Below, piece by piece: positions 1 to 6,506 of a stretch of DNA of 13,987 nucleotides; positions within the stretch are counted from its first letter, which is position 1, and each line of letters opens with the position of its first letter. The DNA comes from DAOTWA01 sp034435955 (GTDB lineage Bacteria > Chloroflexota > Anaerolineae > Anaerolineales > Anaerolineaceae): the NCBI GenBank assembly GCA_034435955.1, contig DAOTWA010000038.1:1-13987 (forward strand), in the 5' to 3' direction. A model generated the notes under the pieces. That model saw only the letters and a list, made by a program, of their open reading frames with translations. It was not told the origin of the DNA and ran no database searches. The position numbers were made by a program, and so were the translations under genes.

Positions 1-121
1 AAGAAGGATTGGCTCCCGGTTTCGCTGAAATGTTGGGTTTACTAAGTCCCTCCAATTGTGGCAATATGGCCGTTGAATCACATTTCTGCAAAAATGGCGA
101 TTTTAGGGTTGTTTTTCAACA

Positions 122-159
122 CTCTCATGAGAGGGGGCTTTCATTTTATCGGCTATACT
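122..159 (+). promoter_or_regulatory. Possible promoter and operator of the M29 peptidase gene
   Basis: A good -10 hexamer, TATACT (154-159), lies 45 nt before the chosen start codon, but no matching -35 box is found 16-18 nt upstream. The -35 position is instead followed closely by, and partly overlaps, a perfect 12-bp palindrome, CTCTCATGAGAG (122-133). A weak promoter that needs or is blocked by a regulator would look like this, but a chance palindrome is equally possible. The rest of 1-204 holds no convincing gene; a 68-codon open frame at 9-215 overlaps the peptidase start and has no recognisable features. Confidence 0.25.
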
Positions 160-204
160 TAAATCGTCCATGCATTGAGCCCAAATTTACCCTCAGGAGT
201 TGCT

Positions 205-1464
205 ATGAACGCTGATTTCGAGCATCTGCTGCAGAAGTACGCCGACCTGACGATAAAAGTGGGGTTGAATCTCCAGCCTGGCCAACGCCTGCTCGTGGTT
301 GATTTATCCAATCTGGGTGTCGCTCTCGAAGCCGCACCGTTGATACGCAAGATCGTCGCCAGCGCCTACCGGCATGGTGCCAGATTCGTTGACGTGATGT
401 GGGCGGACAACCAGGTGCGATTGGCGCGCTATCAGTATGCTGGACGTGACACCTTTACAGAACTCCCGGTCTGGATGTCGCGGGACCTGCTCGAGCACGT
501 TCAGGCCGGAGAGCCGCTGCTGACCGTCATCGCCAGAGATCCGGACCTCCTCAAAGGGCAGGATTCCGAGCTGGTTGCTCAGGAACAGCGCACCAGGCGG
601 CATGTCACACACCCTGCAGAGCTTTATATTGAGCGGAACGCGATCAATTGGTGCGTGGTTGGCGCCGCTGCCCCTCTTTGGGCCGCCAAGGTCTTCCCTG
701 ATCTGCCAGGCGAAGAAGCCACCTCCCGATTGTGGCAGGCTATCTTCAAGGTTTGCCGGGTGGATCAGGACGATCCAATCTCCGCCTGGGAAACACATAT
801 CCGGGAATTAGCCAGGCGCGAAAAGTATCTTAACCATAAAGGATTTTCTGCTCTACGCTATCGCGGTCCGGGCACCGATATAACCATTGGACTGCCTGAA
901 GGTCACGTCTGGGCCAGCGCCCAGATGCGCAGCGAGACGGGCATCCTCTTCACGGCCAATCTGCCCACTGAAGAAATCTTTACGTTGCCCCATCGAGAGC
1001 GAGTCGAGGGCTATGTGACCGTGGCCAAACCTGTAAGCGTGGACGGAACGTTGGTCGAGGATATCTCCCTGCGCTTTGAAAACGGACGGGTTATTGAAGC
1101 AAGAGCTAAAACCAACGAGGCCATTCTGCGCAGGCTGATTGAGAATGACGAAGGGGCATCACACCTCGGCGAGGTATCGCTCGTACCTCACAGCTCACCG
1201 GTGTCGCAGTCAGGGATACTGTTCTACAATATCCTCTTTGACGAGAACGCCGCCAGCCACATTGCCCTCGGCGCCGCCTATCGCTTCAGTCTGAGGGATG
1301 GGCAGAGCATGAGCGATGACGAATTTGCGGCTGCGGGCGGCAATTCCAGCGTTGTGCACACGGATTTGATGATCGGCACTGCGGAGATGGATGTGGATGG
1401 CCTCCTCAAATCCGGCGACATGGAGCCGGTGATGCGTCATGGTGAGTGGGCTTTCTCCGTGTGA
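205..1464 (+). CDS. M29 family metallo-aminopeptidase (AmpS/PepS/aminopeptidase T type)
   Basis: A cytosolic dinuclear-metal exopeptidase that removes N-terminal residues from peptides, used in peptide turnover. The 419-residue length fits the family (about 410). All metal ligands known from Thermus aminopeptidase T can be placed with matching spacing: Glu257 (in LPTEEIF), Glu323 (GEVSLVP), His352, Tyr359, His385 and Asp387 (HTDLMIG). The first 200 residues form the less conserved N-terminal domain. The ATG at 205 is chosen because AGGAG (195-199) sits 5 nt upstream; an in-frame TTG at 175 would add ten residues but has no ribosome binding site. No signal peptide is seen. A kinase gene follows after 71 nt on the same strand and may be cotranscribed. 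Family assignment is secure; peptide preference cannot be read from the sequence. Confidence 0.93.
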   Translation: MNADFEHLLQKYADLTIKVGLNLQPGQRLLVVDLSNLGVALEAAPLIRKIVASAYRHGARFVDVMWADNQVRLARYQYAGRDTFTELPVWMSRDLLEHVQAGEPLLTVIARDPDLLKGQDSELVAQEQRTRRHVTHPAELYIERNAINWCVVGAAAPLWAAKVFPDLPGEEATSRLWQAIFKVCRVDQDDPISAWETHIRELARREKYLNHKGFSALRYRGPGTDITIGLPEGHVWASAQMRSETGILFTANLPTEEIFTLPHRERVEGYVTVAKPVSVDGTLVEDISLRFENGRVIEARAKTNEAILRRLIENDEGASHLGEVSLVPHSSPVSQSGILFYNILFDENAASHIALGAAYRFSLRDGQSMSDDEFAAAGGNSSVVHTDLMIGTAEMDVDGLLKSGDMEPVMRHGEWAFSV

Positions 1465-1487
1465 TCGCCAGAATCGCCGAATTGACC

Positions 1488-1506
1488 ATGGGGTGTATAA
1501 CCCCAT
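1488..1506 (+). terminator. Small hairpin between the peptidase and kinase genes
   Basis: ATGGGG (1488-1493) pairs perfectly with CCCCAT (1501-1506) around a 7-nt loop. Only TTTCCTT-like sequence follows, not a real T-run. It could be a weak terminator or attenuator that lowers read-through into the kinase gene. The stem is short, so confidence is low. Confidence 0.25.
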
Positions 1507-1535
1507 TTCCTTGACAATATCCGAAAGGTGATCTT

Positions 1536-2171
1536 ATGCCGAAACGATTGATCCTGGTGGCGGGCAACATTGGGGCCGGGAAGACCTCCCTTACCGAACG
1601 GCTCGGAGAGCGCCTTGGTTGGCGTACCGCCTTCGAATCCGTTGCCGACAACCCTTACCTGCCCGACTTCTACGCCGATATGCGTAAATGGTCTTTCCAC
1701 CTGCAGATCTTCTTTCTCGGTCACCGCGCCCAGATGCATCTCGACATGTGGAACGATCCGCGCTCGGCGATCATTGACCGTTCAATCTACGAGGACGCGT
1801 ACATCTTCGCCCGCGCCTTGAACCACATGGGTCACTTAAGCGAGCTGGATTACCAATCCTACAAGAAGCTTTTTGATCTGGTGGTGCGCAATCTGCCAGC
1901 CCCCGACCTTCTGATCTACTTGAAGGCGCCGGTGGACGTGCTGATCGAGCGTATTCGCCGCCGCGCGCGGGATATCGAAGCCGGCATTACCCCCGAATAT
2001 CTGTCCTTGCTAGATAGTTATTATAACGATTGGCTTGAAAATTTCGACATCTGTCCTGTGCTGACCATCCGCACCGATGACCTAGACTTCGTGCATAAAC
2101 CCAAACACCTTGAGACTGTGGTCAAGCGCATTCAGGAGAAGCTGGCAGGGAAAGAGGAGATCATATTTTGA
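1536..2171 (+). CDS. Deoxynucleoside kinase (deoxyadenosine/deoxyguanosine kinase family)
   Basis: Phosphorylates a deoxynucleoside with ATP to give the 5'-monophosphate, a salvage route to DNA precursors in the cytosol. The 211-residue protein is typical for the bacterial dAK/dGK group. Visible landmarks are the P-loop GNIGAGKTS (residues 10-18), Glu34 in FES as the likely catalytic base, the LQ-containing substrate helix (residues 53-64), DRSIYED (81-87) and an Arg-rich LID, RIRRRAR (139-145). A ribosome binding site, AAAGGTG (1524-1530), lies 5 nt before the ATG. The gene converges on galT with only 4 nt between the stop codons. Base specificity (dA, dG or dC) is not decidable by eye; thymidine kinase type 1 is excluded by the fold motifs. 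Confidence 0.92.
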   Translation: MPKRLILVAGNIGAGKTSLTERLGERLGWRTAFESVADNPYLPDFYADMRKWSFHLQIFFLGHRAQMHLDMWNDPRSAIIDRSIYEDAYIFARALNHMGHLSELDYQSYKKLFDLVVRNLPAPDLLIYLKAPVDVLIERIRRRARDIEAGITPEYLSLLDSYYNDWLENFDICPVLTIRTDDLDFVHKPKHLETVVKRIQEKLAGKEEIIF

Positions 2172-2175
2172 GACT

Positions 2176-3237
2176 TCACCTCGCCTCATTCGAACGGCGT
2201 GTAGCTTTGTAATGCGTTCCATTTAGGGCGCGCAGACGCGCTGCGGCGTTCTCAGGTGTAATGTCACGTTGTGGCATACCCAGCATCTCAAATCCGACCA
2301 TGAACTTGCGCACGGTGGCCGAGCGCAATAACGGCGGATAAAAATGCAGGTGCAGATGCCATTCATCATGTGAAACGCCATCCATTGGCGCCTGGTGAAA
2401 GCCCATCGAATAAGGAAAGGAGGCTTCAAACAGGTTATCGTAGCGGGCGGTCACATCACGCAAGATGGACGCCAGCGCCGAGGTTTCTGGCGCGGTCAGG
2501 TCGAGTAAACTGGAGCGGTGGTTGCGCGAGGCGACCAGCAGCTCAAATGGCCACACCGCCCAGAAAGGCACCAGCGCGACGAAGTGTTCATTTTCCACCA
2601 CCAGCCTCTCCCCCCGACGCACCTCCTCGCCAATGGCATCACACAGTAAGCAGCGGCCATATTCCGAGTAGTACTCGGCCTGCGACCTCAATTCTTTGGC
2701 CGGTTCGTTGGGCAAACCGCGCGTGCCCCATATCTGGCTGTGGGGATGAGGATTCGAGGCACCCATCATGGCGCCTTTGTTCTCGAAGATCTGCACGTAA
2801 TGGATATAATCCAGGCTGCCAAGTTCTCGTGTCTGTTCGATCCACGTTCGCACCACCGCCTCCACCATCGGCTGGTCCAACTCTGGCAGACTGAGGTCGT
2901 GACGTGGGGAAAAACATACCACCAGGCAGCGACCTGCTTCCGGTCGGGCTACAAGCAGTCCCTCTTCAAAAGATTCTTCATCCGCATTGCCGCCAGGGGG
3001 AAGGAGCGCCGGGAAGTCGTTTTCGAACACAAACGTACCGGTATATGCTGGGTTTCTTGTCCCGCTATGCCGCAAATTACCGGGGCACAGATAGCAATCC
3101 GGATCGTAGGCTGGAAGTTGTTCGGCAGGCGGTTTCTCCACCTGTCCTTGCCAGGGACGCTTGTCCCTGTGTGGTGAGACCAGCACCCACTCGCGAGTGA
3201 GCGGATTTAAACGCCGGTGGGGTCGCTCAAAGTCCAT
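2176..3237 (-). CDS. galT: Galactose-1-phosphate uridylyltransferase
   Basis: Leloir pathway enzyme that swaps UMP between UDP-glucose and galactose-1-phosphate through a uridylyl-histidine intermediate. The protein is 353 residues against 348 in E. coli, and several key residues fall at the E. coli positions: nucleophile His166 within HPHSQ (164-168), zinc ligand His164, and second-metal-site ligands Glu182, His281, His296 and His298. The other zinc ligands are Cys48 and Cys51 (CYLC) and His113. It is a class I GalT of the HIT superfamily. GAGGG (3246-3250, read on the minus strand) lies 8 nt before the ATG. No galK or galE is adjacent, so here it stands alone under its own promoter. Confidence 0.96.
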   Translation of the reverse strand: MDFERPHRRLNPLTREWVLVSPHRDKRPWQGQVEKPPAEQLPAYDPDCYLCPGNLRHSGTRNPAYTGTFVFENDFPALLPPGGNADEESFEEGLLVARPEAGRCLVVCFSPRHDLSLPELDQPMVEAVVRTWIEQTRELGSLDYIHYVQIFENKGAMMGASNPHPHSQIWGTRGLPNEPAKELRSQAEYYSEYGRCLLCDAIGEEVRRGERLVVENEHFVALVPFWAVWPFELLVASRNHRSSLLDLTAPETSALASILRDVTARYDNLFEASFPYSMGFHQAPMDGVSHDEWHLHLHFYPPLLRSATVRKFMVGFEMLGMPQRDITPENAAARLRALNGTHYKATRRSNEAR

Positions 3238-3284
3238 TCTGCAATCCCTCTATCTTGGATTTTCTGTGATCACCTGCCGCTATT

Positions 3285-3313
3285 ATTATATAGAGTGAAC
3301 TGAGCTGAGTCAC
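3285..3313 (-). promoter_or_regulatory. Sigma-70 type promoter of galT
   Basis: On the minus strand, GTGACT (3308-3313) and a perfect TATAAT (3285-3290) are separated by 17 nt; the -35 matches the consensus at four of six bases. Transcription would start near 3278, giving a leader of about 40 nt. An 8-bp palindrome, GTGATCAC (3266-3273), lies just inside the predicted transcript start and could be an operator, though it is short. Confidence 0.6.
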
Positions 3314-3351
3314 GCAAGACGCGAGGATAATTTGCCTTAGGCGAAGTCCGA

Positions 3352-3377
3352 TGCAACTTCCCTCATCCGCCTTCGTA
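3352..3377 (+). promoter_or_regulatory. Predicted ECF-type (SigW-like) promoter of the sigma operon
   Basis: TGCAAC (3352-3357) and CGTA (3374-3377) are exactly 16 nt apart. The well-known SigW-type ECF consensus is TGAAAC, 16 nt, CGTA, so there is a single mismatch. Transcription would start around 3384-3388, just ahead of the Shine-Dalgarno AGGAG (3401-3405) and GTG start (3412) of the ECF gene. An inverted repeat, ACTTCCCT (3356-3363) and AGGGAAGT (3390-3397), overlaps the -35 end and brackets the predicted start. The arrangement fits autoregulation by the sigma factor it precedes. Confidence 0.55.
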
Positions 3378-3411
3378 TAAGTAGTAGAAAGGGAAGTCAG
3401 AGGAGTACTCA

Positions 3412-4008
3412 GTGTCCAACCCGGAAGTCGAGTGGCTTGATCGGGCTAGAAAAGGCGACGAAGATGCCTTCTCAAGTTTGGTGGAGGCATTCAAAACGCC
3501 TGTCTACAACCTTTGCTATCGCATGCTGGGAGACACTGGCGAAGCTGAGGATGCCGCTCAAGAGACTTTCTGGCGCGCGCACCAATCTCTGGGTAAATAT
3601 GATCCTGCCCGGCCTTTCAACACCTGGCTGCTTTCTATCGCTGCCCATTACTGCATCGACCAGATACGCAAGCGGCACATGCAAAGCCTGCCACTGGACA
3701 TCATCTCTGAGGAGACAGCCCCTGACCCTGAAGCGCCCAACCCGGAAGCCGAATTTAGAAAGAACGAGGAGAAGGAAGCCATCCGCAAACTGTTGAACCA
3801 TCTGAGCCCGCCAGATCGGGCTGCAATCGTGTTGCGTTATTGGTACGACCTGTCAGACGAGGAGATCGGCAAAGCCCTTTCATTGACCGTCCCTGCCGTA
3901 AAGAGCCGACTGCATCGCGCCAGGCGCGAGCTGGCCACCTTATGGTTGGCAGACACCACCCATAACCTCGCTGCGGAAAGGAGGCATCATGAATCACCTG
4001 CCTTTTGA
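3412..4008 (+). CDS. RNA polymerase sigma factor, ECF subfamily
   Basis: A group 4 sigma factor that directs RNA polymerase to a small regulon when released from its anti-sigma factor. The 198 residues show sigma region 2 (about 21-88, with the DAAQETFWRA core-binding/-10 segment) and region 4 (about 122-176, helix-turn-helix around LSDEEIGKAL and the recognition helix VPAVKSRLHRARREL), joined by an acidic Pro-rich linker and lacking region 3, as expected for ECF factors. The start is GTG at 3412, with AGGAG (3401-3405) 6 nt upstream. The 3' end overlaps the anti-sigma gene by 20 nt, which implies translational coupling. The last 20 residues, after region 4, include a His/Glu-rich tail without recognised function. 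The exact ECF group cannot be named by eye. Confidence 0.95.
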   Translation: MSNPEVEWLDRARKGDEDAFSSLVEAFKTPVYNLCYRMLGDTGEAEDAAQETFWRAHQSLGKYDPARPFNTWLLSIAAHYCIDQIRKRHMQSLPLDIISEETAPDPEAPNPEAEFRKNEEKEAIRKLLNHLSPPDRAAIVLRYWYDLSDEEIGKALSLTVPAVKSRLHRARRELATLWLADTTHNLAAERRHHESPAF

Positions 4009-4552
4009 AGATTGGTTGCTGAACGAAGAGCCGCTGAGCCCCCAACAGAAACTTGAGCTGCAAAATCATTTGGCAAATTGTACTCAGTGCACCCAGCTCG
4101 CTCAGGCGTGGAGCGCGGTGGAAGACCTCATGAAGCATGCGCCGGCGGTTGAGCCTGCGCCTGACTTTACCCAGCGGTGGGAAGGTTTCTTGGTTGGCAA
4201 GCAGCGCAAACAAATCGCCCGCCGCCAGCGCTGGATTACAGGACTGTTGCTCGCCCTCACCGGCGGCGGTGCGCTGCTCTTGTTTATCCTTTTGAACCTG
4301 GACAGCCTGCGAAATCTGCCCACAATTGGAGAAATCTTTACCAGGTTATTGAGCAACGCTGCACTGCTGATTGCGACCATTGCGAATATCTTCGACCTGG
4401 CCGAAACCATCGGAAATGTCCTTCCTTTCCCCATACCTTTGATTGTATGGATCGACCTCGCCATGTCGTTCGTGCTTCTATGCAGCGCATGGATCGCCAT
4501 CGTCTTTCGTTTGCCGCATAAAAGGAGCATAAATAATGAAACCCGTGATTAG
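3989..4552 (+). CDS. Membrane anti-sigma factor with zinc-finger (ZAS) domain
   Basis: Binds and holds the ECF sigma factor encoded immediately upstream, releasing it on an envelope signal. The N-terminus carries the zinc-binding anti-sigma signature H-x3-C-x2-C at His27, Cys31 and Cys34, with His3 as the probable fourth ligand. A linker follows, then a clear membrane segment (about 82-104), a weaker hydrophobic stretch (about 121-136) and another strong one (about 149-174). The finger should be cytoplasmic. The total length is 187 residues. The start codon lies inside the sigma gene and has a near-perfect Shine-Dalgarno, AAAGGAGG (3977-3984). The 3' end overlaps the next gene by 17 nt. More than one membrane pass is a departure from the simplest single-pass anti-sigma factors and may bear on signal sensing. 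Confidence 0.88.
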   Translation: MNHLPFEDWLLNEEPLSPQQKLELQNHLANCTQCTQLAQAWSAVEDLMKHAPAVEPAPDFTQRWEGFLVGKQRKQIARRQRWITGLLLALTGGGALLLFILLNLDSLRNLPTIGEIFTRLLSNAALLIATIANIFDLAETIGNVLPFPIPLIVWIDLAMSFVLLCSAWIAIVFRLPHKRSINNETRD

Positions 4553-5585
4553 AATGGCGTTCTTATTTGCCATCATCGTCGCATTGGCATTTCCGACCGT
4601 AGCCCTGGCAAATAATCCAAACGCAGCTCCCAAGGATGACAAAATCATCCTAGGCAATAACTTTACTTTGCCTTCCGGGGAGACTCTCGACGGCAGCTTG
4701 ATCGTTTTTGGCGGTAACGCCACAGTGGAAAAAGGCGCAACCGTCCAGGGGGATATCGCCCTGTTCGGCGGTAACCTGGATCTGAACGGCACGGTGAACC
4801 GCGGTGTGATCCTGGTTGGTGGCAATGCCAGCCTGGGCGATTACGCCGTGGTTCAGGGGGATGTCAATGTCATCGGCGCGGCGCTGCACCGGTCACCCTC
4901 TGCACGCATCAACGGGCAGGTGATCGTCGCGTCTGAACCTCCTTTGCAGCTCACCCTCCCTCCACAGATTTTCAGGGATGGACTCCTCACCAGTATAAGG
5001 CCTTTCAGCCGCATCTTCTTCGATCTCGGCGGGCTGCTGGCCCAATCGCTTGGCCTTGCCGCTCTGGCCATTTTGCTGGTTTTGTTTATGCCTAAACAGC
5101 TTGATCGCAACGCCCGCGCGGTCACAGGACAGCCGGTCGCAACCGCTGGTATTGGTCTGCTGACTTTACTGGTCGCCCCGCCGCTGCTCATACTGATCGC
5201 CATCACCATCATCTTGATCCCCGCGACCATCCTAGGCTTTATCCTCCTTGGATTAGCCGTCCTCTTCGGCTGGATCTCGCTGGGAGTCGAGGTCGGCAAA
5301 CGACTGGGCACAGCCTTTAATCAGACGTGGCATCCCGTGCTGGCTGCCGGTTTGGGCACCTTCCTGCTCACTCTGGTGGTGAACAGCATTGGGCACATTC
5401 CCTGTATCGGCTGGGTTGCCCCCTTCCTGACGGTCCTCTTTGGCCTGGGCGCGGTGGTGATGACCCGCTTTGGTACTCAGAGTTATCCCCCTGAAAGCGC
5501 TGCAACGGTGACTGTCTCTACACCCATTCCGCCGACGTCTGGCAGCGAAGATTCCACGCCAGGCGGTCCCTCGGCTGCCGTATGA
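4536..5585 (+). CDS. Exported bactofilin-like (polymer-forming) repeat protein with C-terminal membrane domain
   Basis: The function is not established. The 349-residue protein starts with a signal peptide (likely cut after AVALA-type ALA, residue 25). Residues about 50-130 form Gly-rich beta-strand repeats with VFGGN (57-61), LFGGN (76-80), LVGGN (93-97) and VIGA (112-115), spaced 17-19 residues, as in the bactofilin/DUF583 right-handed beta-helix. Five hydrophobic segments follow (about 165-184, 204-230, 232-250, 268-288, 290-310), then a Pro/Ser/Thr-rich tail. With a signal peptide first, the repeat domain would lie outside the cytoplasm, unlike classical cytosolic bactofilins. AAGGAG (4522-4527) precedes the ATG by 8 nt, and the gene overlaps the anti-sigma gene by 17 nt, so it is probably controlled by the ECF factor. 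It may help sense or reinforce the envelope; that role is inferred from context. Confidence 0.8.
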   Translation: MKPVIRMAFLFAIIVALAFPTVALANNPNAAPKDDKIILGNNFTLPSGETLDGSLIVFGGNATVEKGATVQGDIALFGGNLDLNGTVNRGVILVGGNASLGDYAVVQGDVNVIGAALHRSPSARINGQVIVASEPPLQLTLPPQIFRDGLLTSIRPFSRIFFDLGGLLAQSLGLAALAILLVLFMPKQLDRNARAVTGQPVATAGIGLLTLLVAPPLLILIAITIILIPATILGFILLGLAVLFGWISLGVEVGKRLGTAFNQTWHPVLAAGLGTFLLTLVVNSIGHIPCIGWVAPFLTVLFGLGAVVMTRFGTQSYPPESAATVTVSTPIPPTSGSEDSTPGGPSAAV

Positions 5586-5595
5586 TGATCGATCA

Positions 5596-5619
5596 GAGGC
5601 GGGCTGCATCTCCCGCCTC
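5596..5619 (+). terminator. Strong GC hairpin inside the ECF operon
   Basis: GAGGCGGG (5596-5603) pairs perfectly with CCCGCCTC (5612-5619) around an 8-nt loop, 10 nt after the stop codon of the bactofilin-like gene. No T-run follows (ATTGCCTAAGG). It could be a partial terminator or an mRNA processing and stability element that sets a different level for the lipoprotein gene, which begins 32 nt further on. Confidence 0.4.
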
Positions 5620-5651
5620 ATTGCCTAAGGATTATCTAGAGGAGAAGAAAG

Positions 5652-6506
5652 ATGAAACTTGAAGCCTTGATCGCAGTTGTTGCCCTTGCCTTCGCGACGC
5701 TGGCCTGCTCGATCACAATCAATGTCCCCGAGATCAAGACCGGTCCTACTCAAACCTTCACCGTCGATGCGCCCCTTCTGCCTGGCGATCAGATCGCCGA
5801 AGTAGACATCAAGATGGGCGCGGGTACCTTCAATTTGACCGGCGGAGCCTCCCGGCTCATTGAAGGAACGATCCGATACAATGTTGCCGAATGGGAGCCC
5901 AGCCTTTCCACCATTGGTAATCACGTGACCCTGGAGCAGGGGCCGATCAAAGGCATCAGCGGCATTCCTGGCGGCAATGTGATCAATGAGTGGAACCTGA
6001 AACTGAACAACGATGCAATCATGGACCTGAGCATCACTGCCGGGGCGTACAAAGGCAATCTGGAACTCGGCGGCTTGCACCTGCGCAACCTCTCCATCTC
6101 AGACGGCGCCAGTAAGTCGGAGGTGACCTTCGATCGTCCAAACCCTGTGGACATGGATGAGTTGACTTATAAAACCGGAGCATCTCAGGTGAGTCTAAGC
6201 GGCCTGGCAAATGCCAATTTCAACCACATGAGCTTCGAAGGCGGTGCTGGCAGCTACACTTTGAACTTCAGCGGCACATTGAAGCGCACCGCGGACGTCA
6301 CTATAAAAACCGGCGTCAGCTCGGTGACGCTCATCGTCCCTGCCGGAATGAACGCCCGAATCACCAACACTGGCGGGCTGAGCAACATCAGTACCCAAGG
6401 CACCTGGACGGTGACGGATAATACCTACAGTTCCTCAGGCCAGGGTCCATTGCTGACCATCAGCGTTGAGATGGGCGTAGGCAGTTTGACGCTCAAACAA
6501 CAATAG
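5652..6506 (+). CDS. Toast-rack (LiaF/LiaG-like, DUF4097-related) surface lipoprotein
   Basis: The protein has 284 residues. A short hydrophobic leader ends in TLAC with Cys19, a plausible but imperfect lipobox, so it is probably anchored to the outer face of the membrane. Residues about 50-78 (VDIKMGAGTFNLTGGAS, then a GTIRYN ending) resemble the N-terminal toast-rack domain found in cell-wall-stress response proteins. The rest is an all-beta repeat with G-A/V-S/G-x-x-x-L/V-T motifs near residues 151, 175, 197, 220 and 274, the middle ones about 22-24 residues apart. AGAGGAG (5638-5644) lies 7 nt before the ATG. As last gene of the ECF operon it is a likely output or sensor of the envelope response; no enzymatic site is visible. 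Its stop overlaps the convergent MFS gene by 14 nt. Confidence 0.78.
   Translation: MKLEALIAVVALAFATLACSITINVPEIKTGPTQTFTVDAPLLPGDQIAEVDIKMGAGTFNLTGGASRLIEGTIRYNVAEWEPSLSTIGNHVTLEQGPIKGISGIPGGNVINEWNLKLNNDAIMDLSITAGAYKGNLELGGLHLRNLSISDGASKSEVTFDRPNPVDMDELTYKTGASQVSLSGLANANFNHMSFEGGAGSYTLNFSGTLKRTADVTIKTGVSSVTLIVPAGMNARITNTGGLSNISTQGTWTVTDNTYSSSGQGPLLTISVEMGVGSLTLKQQ

Noticed and set aside
9..215. A 68-codon frame before the peptidase gene
   Set aside because: It overlaps the peptidase start, has no Shine-Dalgarno and no recognisable composition.
391..396. Missing KMSKS lysine in ArgS considered as a sign of a defective enzyme (residue numbers of the protein given here, not bases)
   Set aside because: Many functional arginyl-tRNA synthetases lack this lysine; the rest of the protein is intact.
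1511..1516. TTGACA box before the kinase gene as a promoter
   Set aside because: A -10 box at normal spacing would fall at the start of the coding region, after the ribosome binding site, and none is present there.
3266..3273. GTGATCAC as a defined galactose operator
   Set aside because: Only 8 bp, expected by chance fairly often, and no adjacent regulator gene; mentioned only as a possibility under the galT promoter.
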